This document shows, piece by piece, positions 41,406 to 49,953 of a stretch of 64,000 bases of DNA. The notes below the pieces were generated by a model, which saw nothing but the letters and a program-made list of their open reading frames with translations, searched no databases and was not told the DNA's origin. The first letter of the stretch is position 1. The number at the start of each line of letters is the position of its first letter. A program made the position numbers and the translations under genes. The stretch comes from Anaerolineaceae bacterium (GTDB lineage Bacteria > Chloroflexota > Anaerolineae > Anaerolineales > Villigracilaceae), in the NCBI GenBank assembly GCA_009772985.1, contig WOUS01000005.1:81101-145100 (forward strand). The letters are read 5' to 3'.

Positions 41406-43802
41406 CTAATTCCGCAGCGGTCTGCCGGTCTGAAGAATGGCAAACATGCGCTCGTGGGTCTTCTCCTCGCCGCACAGCGAGAGGAAGGCTTCGCGCTCCA
41501 GGTCGAGGATGTACTGCTCGCTGACCCAGGTTGGGCGGGAGAGGTCGCCGCCGGTCATAACGTTGGCGAGTTTTTTGGCAATGACTTCCTCGTAGGCGGT
41601 GATGTACTTGCCTTCCTTGAATGACCATGCGCCGACGAGCAGGTTCGCCAAGGCGTCGCGTCCGGCCGCGTAGAGCAGTTCTGGAGCGGGCGGATGGTAG
41701 CCCGCCGCGGCCATGTGCAGGACCTCGCGCTTGGCTTCTGCCAGCAGGTGGTCGCGGTTCAGGATGATACGGTCCGTGGGGGCAAGGATGGCAAACTGGC
41801 GCGCTTCCTCGGCGCTAGTGGCCACCTTGGCCATGCCGATCTGATCGAAGACCTTCATCAGGAAGGGGAAGGCATCCACGTTCGGCACGCGTACGCCCGG
41901 GTTGACGATGCGGCGGATCATTTCCTTCGTCCCGCCGCCGGCCGGGATGACGCCCGCGCCCAGTTCCACCATGCCGATGTACAATTCTCCGGCGGCCACC
42001 ACGCGGCTGCCGTGCATGGTGATCTCACAGCCTCCGCCCAGCGCCAGCCCTGCCGGGGCAATGACCACCGGCCTGGGGAAATAACGCATGCGCATGTTCA
42101 GGTTCTGTAACTTGGCCACCACGGCATCCAGCGTGTCCCACTGGCCGGATTTTGCGACCATCAGGACCATGGCCAGGTTCGCCCCGGCGCTGAACGCCTC
42201 CGCCTCGCCGCCGATGACCAGGCCGGCGAACCCGTCTGCAGCGCGGTCCATGGCCTCGTTCATCATGTTCATGATGTCGTCGTCAATGGTGTTCATCTTC
42301 GTGCGGAACTCGACCAGCGCCACATCGTCGCCGATGTCGTAGAGCGCCGCGCTGGCATTCTGGGAGATGATCTTCTTGGCGCGCGCCAAATCCTTCAGGA
42401 CGATCAACTCCGGCGGGCGCTGGATGGCGGCATATTTCTTCTTGACGACATCGTAGACGCCGGCCTTGCTGTCGCCCTTGTATTTGTAGAACGTCTCGCA
42501 GCCGGACTTGAGCATCTCATCCACCCATTTGGCCGGCGCGTAGCCCGCGGCTTTCATCGCCTTGACCGTTTCCGCGACCCCGAGCATGTCCCAGATCTCG
42601 AACGGCCCGGAATCGTGCATGAAGCCCCAGCGGACGGCATCGTCAACCGGCTTGGGCGTGTCGGCTACTTCGGGGATGATGACCGAGGCGTACTGGAAGC
42701 CCTGGTAAGTCAGAGCGCGCACCAATTGCGCGGCGCGGTCGGACTCGCCCAGGAACACTTTCAGCCGCTCCCCCAGTCCCTCGATATCCTTGACCTTGCC
42801 GGCCGAATCGAAGCGCGGCTTGGTGGGCGCGACATGCTCCAGTTTTTGCAGGTCGAGCGGCCAGAACTCTTTCTTGCCATCATCCGTGCGGACTTCCTTG
42901 TAGAAGCCAACCTTGGACTTGTTGCCCAGCCAGCCGCGTTCGACCATCGTGTGGATGAGTTTGTTCGGCTTCTCGGCCGTCAAGTAGGGCATGATGAATT
43001 TATCGTGCGGGATGGCATCCTTCAGGTTCACGCCCACGTGCTCCCACACATCCACGCCCACCAGGTCAATCAGCCGGAAGGTGGCGGTCTTGGGGTGGCC
43101 CATCAGGGGTCCGGTAAGCGCGTCCACTTCGTCAACGGTATACCCGTTCTCGACGAAGTAGTTCAACGCGAACGCGCCTGTCCCGAAGGCCACCCGGTTG
43201 CCGATGAAGTTGGGCGTATCCTTGCACAGGACGATGCCCTTGCCCAGCCGGTACTCGCCGAACCAGGCGAAGAATTTTATCACCGCGGGCAGGGTGTCGG
43301 CGGTCGGGATGATCTCCAGCAGTTTCAGGTAGCGCGGCGGGTTGAAGAAGTGCGTGCCGAGGAAATGCTGCTTGAATCCTTTGGAGAGTCCCTCGGCGAT
43401 GTCCTTGACCGGGATGCCCGACGTGTTGGTGCTGACGATGGCCTCCGGCTTGCGGACGGCGTCTATGCGCGCCATCAGGCTCTGTTTGATTTTCAAGTTC
43501 TCGACAATCGCCTCGACGATCCAGTCTGCGTTGGCGATGGCGTCGAAATCGTCCTCGAGGTTGCCGAGTTTGACCAGCGTTGCCAGGTCCGAAGACATCA
43601 GGTTGGCCGGGCGCGCCTTGATGCAGCGCTCCCAGCCCTCGGCGACGATCTTGTTGCGCGCCGGCTTGTTGTCCTTGGGCGCATCCTTCGGGACGATATC
43701 GAGCAGGGTCACCGGCACGCCTGCGTTGGCCAGGTGCGCCGCCAGGGCGGCTCCCATGGTCCCAGCGCCGATGACAACGGCGGAATTGATTTTATATTTC
43801 AT
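41406..43802 (-). CDS. 3-hydroxyacyl-CoA dehydrogenase/enoyl-CoA hydratase (FadN type)
   Basis: 798 residues. Order: NAD-binding Rossmann domain from residue 6 (VIGAGTMGAALAAHLANAGV), 3HCDH C-terminal domains (about 190-480), then an enoyl-CoA-hydratase domain (about 490-690, with APAGLALGGGCEITMHG and ELGAGVIPAGGGTKEM), the order seen in Bacillus FadN and opposite to E. coli FadB. It performs hydration and NAD-dependent oxidation of the acyl chain. Between the thiolase and acyl-CoA dehydrogenase genes. Confidence 0.95.
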   Translation of the reverse strand: MKYKINSAVVIGAGTMGAALAAHLANAGVPVTLLDIVPKDAPKDNKPARNKIVAEGWERCIKARPANLMSSDLATLVKLGNLEDDFDAIANADWIVEAIVENLKIKQSLMARIDAVRKPEAIVSTNTSGIPVKDIAEGLSKGFKQHFLGTHFFNPPRYLKLLEIIPTADTLPAVIKFFAWFGEYRLGKGIVLCKDTPNFIGNRVAFGTGAFALNYFVENGYTVDEVDALTGPLMGHPKTATFRLIDLVGVDVWEHVGVNLKDAIPHDKFIMPYLTAEKPNKLIHTMVERGWLGNKSKVGFYKEVRTDDGKKEFWPLDLQKLEHVAPTKPRFDSAGKVKDIEGLGERLKVFLGESDRAAQLVRALTYQGFQYASVIIPEVADTPKPVDDAVRWGFMHDSGPFEIWDMLGVAETVKAMKAAGYAPAKWVDEMLKSGCETFYKYKGDSKAGVYDVVKKKYAAIQRPPELIVLKDLARAKKIISQNASAALYDIGDDVALVEFRTKMNTIDDDIMNMMNEAMDRAADGFAGLVIGGEAEAFSAGANLAMVLMVAKSGQWDTLDAVVAKLQNLNMRMRYFPRPVVIAPAGLALGGGCEITMHGSRVVAAGELYIGMVELGAGVIPAGGGTKEMIRRIVNPGVRVPNVDAFPFLMKVFDQIGMAKVATSAEEARQFAILAPTDRIILNRDHLLAEAKREVLHMAAAGYHPPAPELLYAAGRDALANLLVGAWSFKEGKYITAYEEVIAKKLANVMTGGDLSRPTWVSEQYILDLEREAFLSLCGEEKTHERMFAILQTGRPLRN

Positions 43803-43861
43803 GACACCTCCTCCGGGCGGTCATGCCCGCAAGCAAATCCGTGGCAGAATAAAATCGGGAA

Positions 43862-45103
43862 TTACCTTAACTCGCTGCTGCGGTAGCCGAGCAGTTGCCG
43901 GGCCACCACCAGCCGGTTGATCTGGCCGGTGCCTTCGTAGATATCGCTGATCTTGGCGTCGCGGAACCACTTCTCCAGCAGGTACTCGCGGCTGTAGCCG
44001 AGCGGCCCCATGATCTCCACCGCTTTCTGCGTAATGCGGTTGACCACGTCGCCGGCGCGGACTTTGCACATCGAAGACTCGAGCGAGTTCGGCTTCCCGT
44101 TGTCCATCATCCAAACCGCCTTGAGCGTCAGCCACCAGGCCGAGCGCAGCATGACTTCCATATCAATCACATCTTTCTCAATGGAAGTCAGTTTCTGACG
44201 CGGAAGACCGTAGCGGATGGTGACGCCGCGCTCCTTCAGCATCTCCTTCAGCATTTCCAGCGTGGCGCGTGCCAGGCCGATGGCCTGCGCGGCGACAAGG
44301 GGCCGCGTCGCGTCGAACGTTGCCATGGCGCCCTTGAAGCCGGTGGTGGCCTTATCGGTGCTGACCACTTCCGCGCTGCCCAGGATGTTCTCGAACGGCA
44401 CACGGCAATCCTGCAAGACGATGGAAACCGTGTCGCTGGCGCGGATGCCGAGTTTGTGCTCCATCTTCGTCACCTGGCAGCCGGGCGTCCTGGCCTCGAC
44501 GACGAACGGGCGCATCCCGGCGCGTCCGGCCGACGGGTCAATCGTGGCCCAGACCACAAGGAAACCTTCCGAGTCGAGCATGGCCTTGTGCCCGGCAGTC
44601 ACGAAGATCTTCTCGCCGTTGAGCACCCACTGGTTCTTCTCTTTGTCCAGCGCCGCCGTGGTGCGGATGGCCGACGTGTCCGAACCGCACTGCGGTTCAG
44701 TCATGCACATCGCATCGAAGGTCGGCTTCTCGCCGCGGAAGCGCGCCAGGAAACGTTCCTTCTGTTCCGGCGTGCCGGTGGCCGAAACCGCCGCCGAGCC
44801 GAGCATCCCGCCGGGCGTATCCAGGTACATCCCCGCATCACCCCAGGAGAGCATCTCCACCATCACGGCGAGGCGCTGGAAGCCAAAGCGCGGGCCTTCC
44901 TTCTTGCCCTCGCCCGGCGACATCGAACTGCCGCCCATCGCCCGTGTGGCAGTGTGCATGAAGTTGATGTAATCCCACGGAATTTCGTGCTCGTGCTCGT
45001 CGAAGTACCGCGAGACCGGGCGCATCATGTTGACTGCCACCGTCTCGACCACCGTTTTGATACCGGCGATCTTTTCGGGAATCTCGAAATCAATCATGGT
45101 CAT
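43862..45103 (-). CDS. acyl-CoA dehydrogenase, catalytic subunit type
   Basis: 413 residues. FAD-dependent alpha,beta-dehydrogenation of acyl-CoA. MCMTEPQCGSDTSAIRT (FAD/substrate contact) and the C-terminal DIYEGTGQINRLVVARQLLG, where the Glu of YEGT fits the catalytic base of the classical family. Long N-terminal domain with several Gly/Ser-rich loops. It lies 12 nt from a second, shorter dehydrogenase gene that lacks this Glu; the two probably form one enzyme. Confidence 0.93.
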   Translation of the reverse strand: MTMIDFEIPEKIAGIKTVVETVAVNMMRPVSRYFDEHEHEIPWDYINFMHTATRAMGGSSMSPGEGKKEGPRFGFQRLAVMVEMLSWGDAGMYLDTPGGMLGSAAVSATGTPEQKERFLARFRGEKPTFDAMCMTEPQCGSDTSAIRTTAALDKEKNQWVLNGEKIFVTAGHKAMLDSEGFLVVWATIDPSAGRAGMRPFVVEARTPGCQVTKMEHKLGIRASDTVSIVLQDCRVPFENILGSAEVVSTDKATTGFKGAMATFDATRPLVAAQAIGLARATLEMLKEMLKERGVTIRYGLPRQKLTSIEKDVIDMEVMLRSAWWLTLKAVWMMDNGKPNSLESSMCKVRAGDVVNRITQKAVEIMGPLGYSREYLLEKWFRDAKISDIYEGTGQINRLVVARQLLGYRSSELR

Positions 45104-45115
45104 CCTCCTTTGGCT

Positions 45116-46201
45116 CTAGACCATCGCCAAACCGGTGAACATGGCAAAGCCGCGCCCGTTGCGCATGAACAACTCGACCGGGTGCTCGCGGATGTAGCCG
45201 TGCCCGCCCAGGATCTGCACGGCGCGGTCGGTCACCATCATCACCGTGTCAATCGCTCCTGTCGCGGCGATATAGGCTTTCTGGCCGGCGTCTTCCTTCT
45301 TGTTGTCAATAGCCCAGCCCGCCTCCCACACCAGCAGGCGGATGGCCTCGATCTCGGTTGCCATCTCGGCCAGCATGAAGGCGATCGCCTGTTTCTGTGC
45401 CACTTTCACGCCGAAGACATCGCGATCCTTGGCATAGTCGCGGGCATAATCGAACGCCGCCCTTGCCACGCCGACGGCCATGGCCGCAACCGCCACGCGG
45501 CTGGCATCCAGCACGGGAGCGAAGTTGCCAGGCAGCAGGTTCGACTTGGGGACCTTCACCCCGTCCAGTTTGACGCGGTGGAACGGGAGGGCATTCAGCC
45601 CCATCCATTTTTCCCGCTCCTCCTGGACCGTGAGGCCGGCCGCGCCCTTCGGGACGATGAACGCCCTGGTCTCCTTTTTCAGCGCGGCAAAGACAATCAT
45701 CGCCTCGGCCTGCGCGGCAAACGGGACGAGCGTCTTCTCGCCGGTCAGGACGTAATCGCCGCCCTCGGCCTTGGCAGTCGTCTTCAGGTCGTTCGGGTCG
45801 AAGTCGAAAGCCGGTTCGATGAGGGCGGCGGTGTAGGGCTTCCAATCTGCGGCGATGACGGGGGGCAGGTGCTGCTTCTTCTGCTCTTCGCTGCCGGCCA
45901 GCAGGATGGGAATGGCGAACAGGCCCGGGGTCCCGACCGCCAGCGCGCCGGCCAGGTCGCCGCAGGCCAGTTCCTCGGCGGCCAGCGCGCCGGTCACCGC
46001 CGACCGTTCCCCAAATCCGCCATAGGTTTCGGGGATGGAGGCCTGCAGGACGCCGAGTTCCCAGCCTTTGCTGATCAGTTTGGGCGGGAGTTCCTTGCTC
46101 TCCTCGGCGTCGTGCGCGGCCGCCCGCAGGTCCGCGGTGGCGTAGCGGCGGGCGGCATCCACCAGCATTTTTTGCTCATCACTTGGTTCGAACGAGTACA
46201 T
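45116..46201 (-). CDS. acyl-CoA dehydrogenase-like subunit lacking the catalytic Glu segment
   Basis: 361 residues. Same fold as the neighbour: N-terminal helices, a middle beta domain (YVLTGEKTLVPFAAQAEAMIVFA), and the late GGHGYIREHPVELFMRNGRG. After this, where classical members have the YEGT segment with the catalytic Glu, this protein reads FAMFTGLAMV and ends. So it looks like the non-catalytic partner of a heteromeric enzyme, as known for mycobacterial FadE pairs. Operon neighbour of the 413-residue subunit and first structural gene after the TetR regulator. Confidence 0.9.
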   Translation of the reverse strand: MYSFEPSDEQKMLVDAARRYATADLRAAAHDAEESKELPPKLISKGWELGVLQASIPETYGGFGERSAVTGALAAEELACGDLAGALAVGTPGLFAIPILLAGSEEQKKQHLPPVIAADWKPYTAALIEPAFDFDPNDLKTTAKAEGGDYVLTGEKTLVPFAAQAEAMIVFAALKKETRAFIVPKGAAGLTVQEEREKWMGLNALPFHRVKLDGVKVPKSNLLPGNFAPVLDASRVAVAAMAVGVARAAFDYARDYAKDRDVFGVKVAQKQAIAFMLAEMATEIEAIRLLVWEAGWAIDNKKEDAGQKAYIAATGAIDTVMMVTDRAVQILGGHGYIREHPVELFMRNGRGFAMFTGLAMV

Positions 46202-46220
46202 GGTCGCTCCTTTCCATGAA

Positions 46221-46787
46221 CTAGTTACGGCAAAGCAAGCCGTTTAAAAATAAACCGACCGCGTGGTCTGCGATCTGTTCGATCGTCAACGGGCCGGAAG
46301 GTTTGTACCATGTGACCGTCCAGTTCAGGACGCTCAACAGGGTGCGGGCAGTGAGGGCGGCGTCAATGTCGCAGAACACGCCCGAATCCACCCCCTCCTG
46401 GATGATCGTGCGCCACTGCTTTTCGAAGCGGTCGCGGCGGGGGATGTGCCGTTCCCGCGACCGGGCATCCAGGGAGCGGTATTCCAATAAAAGCACGGAA
46501 ATGAGGTCCCTGCGTTCCGACAGCGCGTCCATGTGGGCGCGCACCGCCTGGCGGAGTTTTTCTTCGGCAGGGAGTTCCTGGCCGATCACCGTCTCGACAT
46601 GCGCGGTCAGGTAGTCAACCGCCTGGTCGAGCAGCATCAACAGGATTTCCTGTTTGCCGGAAAAATGGTGGTAGAGACTGGCTTTTTGCAGGTTGACCGC
46701 TTCGGCAATATCCTGCATCGAGGTGGCATGAAAGCCATTCTGGCGGATGATCTGTGCAGCAGCCTGGAGGATTTGTTCTTTATCCAT
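46221..46787 (-). CDS. TetR-family regulator of the beta-oxidation operon
   Basis: 188 residues. DNA-binding helix-turn-helix at about 4-50 (ILQAAAQIIRQNGFHATSMQDIAEAVNLQKASLYHHFSGKQEIL), ligand domain from about 55 with a TetR C-terminal pattern of the FadR/YcfQ kind. It is the first gene of the operon; acyl-CoA is the expected inducer. A perfect palindrome overlapping its predicted transcription start points to autorepression of the whole operon. Confidence 0.93.
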   Translation of the reverse strand: MDKEQILQAAAQIIRQNGFHATSMQDIAEAVNLQKASLYHHFSGKQEILLMLLDQAVDYLTAHVETVIGQELPAEEKLRQAVRAHMDALSERRDLISVLLLEYRSLDARSRERHIPRRDRFEKQWRTIIQEGVDSGVFCDIDAALTARTLLSVLNWTVTWYKPSGPLTIEQIADHAVGLFLNGLLCRN

Positions 46788-46796
46788 GGGGTATCC

Positions 46797-46814
46797 CTAC
46801 CGACCGGTCGGTAG
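46797..46814. promoter_or_regulatory. TetR-type operator
   Basis: CTACCGACCGGTCGGTAG, an 18-bp perfect palindrome, 10 nt before the TetR start and over the predicted transcription start. ACCGACCGGTCGGT is the usual type of core for FadR-like TetR sites. Confidence 0.88.
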
Positions 46815-46818
46815 ATAT

Positions 46819-46847
46819 AGAATAGCAGAGTTTACATGAAAAGTCAA
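46819..46847 (-). promoter_or_regulatory. promoter of the beta-oxidation operon
   Basis: On the minus strand TTGACT, 17 nt, TATTCT. The start site would fall inside the operator at 46797-46814. Confidence 0.8.
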
Positions 46848-46905
46848 GGAGCGCCGGAGGAAAAGCGCGTTTTTTAAGTTTGAGACTCCTCGCATGAGAA
46901 ACAAA

Positions 46906-46937
46906 TCACCACGGAGCAGGTCTGCGCTCCGTGGTGA
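46906..46937 (-). terminator. terminator of corA
   Basis: TCACCACGGAGC (46906-46917) pairs with GCTCCGTGGTGA (46926-46937); on the minus strand TTTGTTTCTC follows. Confidence 0.85.
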
Positions 46938-46968
46938 CGCGGGAAGTTCGGTGGTTCGATACGAGGCC

Positions 46969-47958
46969 CTACACCCAGGTCCGGCGGCGCATCCACAGGA
47001 ACATGGATATTGGCAAAAAGATGGTGATGGCAAGTGTGACATAAAAAGCCGGGCTGCTTGTCCAGTTCAGAAGGTGGGCGGTCGGCTCGAAAAAGTTCAT
47101 CCCAAAAAAACCGGCAATGAATGAGATCGGCATGAAAACCGACGTTATGACGGTGAGCGTTTTCATCACCTCATTCAATCGGTTGTTGATGACCGAGAGG
47201 TAGGTATCCAGCGCGCCGGAGACCAGGTCGCGCATGCTTTCGTTCAGGTCGTGCAGGCGGACCAGGTGATCGTACACGTCGCGGAAAAAGATGCGGTCAT
47301 GCGGGTCAATGACGCGGTAATCGTCCCGGGCCAGTTTGTTGAGCACCTCGCGCTGGGGCGTGATGACGCGCCGCATCGAAAGCAGGGCGCGCTTGAGGGC
47401 GAACAAGGATTCCAGCGTTCCGGGAACTGGCTTATAAAAAATCTGGTCTTCGATATCGTCAATCTCCCTGTCAATCTGCTCGACGATTGGCATGTAGGCG
47501 GCAACAAGGTAGTCCACGATCTTGTAGAGCAGGTGGTCGGCGCCGCTGCGGGTGTGCCGGTCGTCACGCTGGCAGGCCACCCATGCCTGTTCGATGGCCT
47601 GGAAGGGCCGGTCGTGGTGAGTGACGACGAAATTGCGCCCCAGGAACACGTCCAGTTCGTGCGTGTGGAGAGTGCCGTTGGTAAGGGTCTCGTCAAAATC
47701 CAGGGCGTTCAAAACGATGTACAGATAATCCCCCCAGTCATCCACTTTGGGAACATGGGTCTCCTGCAGGGCGTCATCCACGGCCAGCGGGTGGAAGCGA
47801 AAAATTTCGCGCAGGATCGGTTCGCAAGTTTCATTCGGCTCGCCGCTAAAATCCACCCAGAGCAGTCCTTTGCGATTTCGCAGGGCCTTTTTGAATTTGT
47901 CAACCGGGTATTCCATTTCGAGCCGGGAAGCGGGCGAAAAATACAGAGCGCGGATCAT
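46969..47958 (-). CDS. corA: CorA-family magnesium/cobalt channel
   Basis: 329 residues. N-terminal cytoplasmic domain (about 1-260), two C-terminal membrane helices with the pore motif GMN in AGFFGMNFFEP (about 284-294) and a basic end RRRTW. Signature SFIAGF precedes the motif, and the periplasmic loop FEPTAHLLNWTSSPA follows. Monocistronic, with terminator. Confidence 0.95.
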   Translation of the reverse strand: MIRALYFSPASRLEMEYPVDKFKKALRNRKGLLWVDFSGEPNETCEPILREIFRFHPLAVDDALQETHVPKVDDWGDYLYIVLNALDFDETLTNGTLHTHELDVFLGRNFVVTHHDRPFQAIEQAWVACQRDDRHTRSGADHLLYKIVDYLVAAYMPIVEQIDREIDDIEDQIFYKPVPGTLESLFALKRALLSMRRVITPQREVLNKLARDDYRVIDPHDRIFFRDVYDHLVRLHDLNESMRDLVSGALDTYLSVINNRLNEVMKTLTVITSVFMPISFIAGFFGMNFFEPTAHLLNWTSSPAFYVTLAITIFLPISMFLWMRRRTWV

Positions 47959-48069
47959 GGGACCTCCAGAAGGGACAAGGCTCCTCCAATTTTATCCGAA
48001 AAGCCCGTTTTCTGCCGTTTTCTTCCTTCTCGGGCAGGATTATTAGTGTTGCCATTCAGAATATTGAAG

Positions 48070-48125
48070 TTGATATAAATAATATCAAACTTTTAACTTG
48101 ACAATTTCAAACATTGTTATATAAT
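48070..48125 (+). promoter_or_regulatory. consensus promoter with upstream inverted repeat
   Basis: TTGACA (48098-48103), 16 nt, TATAAT (48120-48125), in a markedly A+T-rich stretch. Upstream, TTGATAT-N5-ATATCAA (48070-48088) is a 7-bp inverted repeat placed as an activator or repressor site. It drives the leader ORF and DUF2089 gene. Confidence 0.85.
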
Positions 48126-48172
48126 CTAAATCATATTCACGATATGTTTTGACCTCTCATGAGGAGAAGCCT

Positions 48173-48292
48173 ATGAAATCCCTGTTTCATGCCCATCAAG
48201 CCTGCAAAATCCGGGCAAGACTCAAACTCAAGCGCCATGCCCTCACCGGAAAATCAATGGCCTGGTCGCCGCTAACGGGGAGCCATCCATGA
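48173..48292 (+). CDS. 39-aa leader ORF upstream of the DUF2089 gene
   Basis: MKSLFHAHQACKIRARLKLK and a Ser/Pro/His-rich end; basic overall. It has its own strong GAGGAG 8 nt upstream and its stop overlaps the DUF2089 start by 4 nt (ATGA), so ribosomes finishing it would restart on the next gene. Function unknown; a coupling leader or a small basic protein. Position 48 nt after the promoter makes it the first gene of the operon. Confidence 0.55.
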   Translation: MKSLFHAHQACKIRARLKLKRHALTGKSMAWSPLTGSHP

Positions 48293-48669
48293 AAGCCGCG
48301 CTCAGCAAATGCCCCGTCTGCGACGGCGAACTGACCGTCACCCGCCTGCACTGCGACACCTGCGATACCTCCATCGAAGGCCGTTTCGCCAACGGCGCCT
48401 TCGCCGGGCTGACCCCCGAGCAGTTGGATTTCATCGAAACCTTCGTCCGCTGCGAAGGAAAGATGAACCGCATGGAAGACGAACTGGCGCTCTCCTACCC
48501 CACCCTGCGCAACCGCCTGCAGGAAGTTATCCGCGCCCTGGGGTACGAGCCGGGCAGGGAGGATACAACCGAGATCCCCGACGAGAAGCGGCGCGCCGTT
48601 CTCGAAGACCTGGACGCCGGAAAAATTTCTGCCGAAGACGCGATGCGACAATTGCACGGAGAGGAGTAA
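48289..48669 (+). CDS. DUF2089 zinc-finger protein with SHOCT-like end
   Basis: 126 residues. N-terminal zinc finger CPVCDGELTVTRLHCDTCDTSIEG (four Cys), then a helix-turn-helix-like part (LTPEQLDFIETFVRCEGKMNRMEDELALSYPTLRNRLQEVIRALGY) that would fit a DNA-binding protein, and a final DEKRRAVLEDLDAGKISAEDAMRQLHG, a SHOCT/YvlB-type oligomerisation-like motif also present in three following proteins. It may regulate the operon. Separated by 3 nt from the next gene. Confidence 0.9.
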   Translation: MKAALSKCPVCDGELTVTRLHCDTCDTSIEGRFANGAFAGLTPEQLDFIETFVRCEGKMNRMEDELALSYPTLRNRLQEVIRALGYEPGREDTTEIPDEKRRAVLEDLDAGKISAEDAMRQLHGEE

Positions 48670-48672
48670 ACC

Positions 48673-49881
48673 ATGAAGATGCAAACTATTGCCACCAATC
48701 CGGCGCCGGTTATCCTGGTGCGCGCCATCCCCGGCGACCTGCGGGCGGCCGGCTGGGACCGCAACGAACTGATGGCCAAGACCGACGGCGATGCGCTGGA
48801 ACTCGTTCCCGGTTCCGACCCCATCCTCATCACCTGCGACGAAAACCTGATCCTGTACCTGCCGCGCGGCGCCAGCCTCAAAGTGGAATCCGTCGCCGGG
48901 GACGCATCGCTGCAAGCCCTGGGAGGCGCGCTCGACCTCGGACCTGTGGCCGGCGACCTGAACCTGCACGATCTCGGTCCCGTAACGCTGGCGGATGTCT
49001 CCGGTGACGCGTCCCTGCGCAACCTGAGCGGGCTGAGGGCCGGGAACATTGCCGGCGATTTCACCCTGCGCAACTGCGCGGGCGATTGCGAGGTCGCATC
49101 CGTCGGCGGCGACGCGTCGATCCGCGAGGTGGGCGGCGCGGTCCAGATCCCCACCATCGGCTCGGACCTGTACCTGCGCAAAGCCGACGGGCCGGTGGAC
49201 GTCAGTGCCGGGGCCGACGTGGTCCTGTTCCTCGAACCGCATGCCGGGATGGAATACCACGCGAATGCCGGGGACGACCTGCTCCTGCGCCTGCCGCCCG
49301 ACGCCAGTGCCACCCTCCACCTCACCGGCGGTTCGCCGGAATCCATCCAGGTGGATTTCCCCGGCGTGCAGCTGGACGAGGAATGCGAAGCCTGCGACGT
49401 GACCATCGGCGGCGGCGAAGCGCAAATGTACCTGCTTGCCGGAGATGACCTGGTGGTCACCAGCCAGGCCGACCAATGGGACTCGGCCGCGGATTTCGGC
49501 ATCGGCATGAAAGACAGCGGCGACTGGGATTTCCCGCCCATCCCGCCCATCCCCCCCGATTTTTCCGAACGCATCAACCGGCGCGTGCGCGACGCCATGG
49601 AACGTTCGCAATCCCGTCTTGAGACAGCCGGCCGCCGCGCCGAAGCCGCCGTGCGCCGCGCCGAAGCCAAGGCCCGGGCCGCCGAAGTGCGCGCCCGCCG
49701 CGGCGCCCATGCCACCATGAACATCGGACGCTGGAACTGGGACCTTTCCCCGCACGGCCCCGCCGAGGCCGGCCAGGCCGTTTCAGACGAAGAACGTCTC
49801 ACCATCCTGCGCATGTTGCAGAAAAAAAAGATCACCCTCGAAGACGCCGAAAAACTGCTGGCGGCTCTCGAAGGCAAGTGA
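48673..49881 (+). CDS. beta-solenoid adhesin-like protein with C-terminal SHOCT-like motif
   Basis: 402 residues, no signal peptide. Residues about 70-190 hold a regular run of about 21-residue repeats with a GD-A/L-S/N-L core (VAGDASLQALGGALDLGPVAGDLNLHDLG...), which predicts a DUF4097-like right-handed beta-solenoid. A Pro-rich linker (DFPPIPPIPPDF), a long Arg/Ala/Glu helix (about 305-355) and a final DEERLTILRMLQKKKITLEDAEKLLAALEG follow. The last motif is shared with the neighbours. Probably the scaffold or membrane-proximal sensor of an envelope-stress module. Confidence 0.75.
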   Translation: MKMQTIATNPAPVILVRAIPGDLRAAGWDRNELMAKTDGDALELVPGSDPILITCDENLILYLPRGASLKVESVAGDASLQALGGALDLGPVAGDLNLHDLGPVTLADVSGDASLRNLSGLRAGNIAGDFTLRNCAGDCEVASVGGDASIREVGGAVQIPTIGSDLYLRKADGPVDVSAGADVVLFLEPHAGMEYHANAGDDLLLRLPPDASATLHLTGGSPESIQVDFPGVQLDEECEACDVTIGGGEAQMYLLAGDDLVVTSQADQWDSAADFGIGMKDSGDWDFPPIPPIPPDFSERINRRVRDAMERSQSRLETAGRRAEAAVRRAEAKARAAEVRARRGAHATMNIGRWNWDLSPHGPAEAGQAVSDEERLTILRMLQKKKITLEDAEKLLAALEGK

Positions 49882-49953
49882 CATTGTCTTTCCTCCAACC
49901 CTGCCCCTCCACCCAAGAAGAGGGGCAGGGCCAGGGAAAACAAGGAGACTCCC

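Noticed and set aside
43895..46219. 774-codon open frame opposite to two acyl-CoA dehydrogenase genes
   Set aside because: It crosses two real genes and their gap; His/Arg/Gly-rich with no motif.
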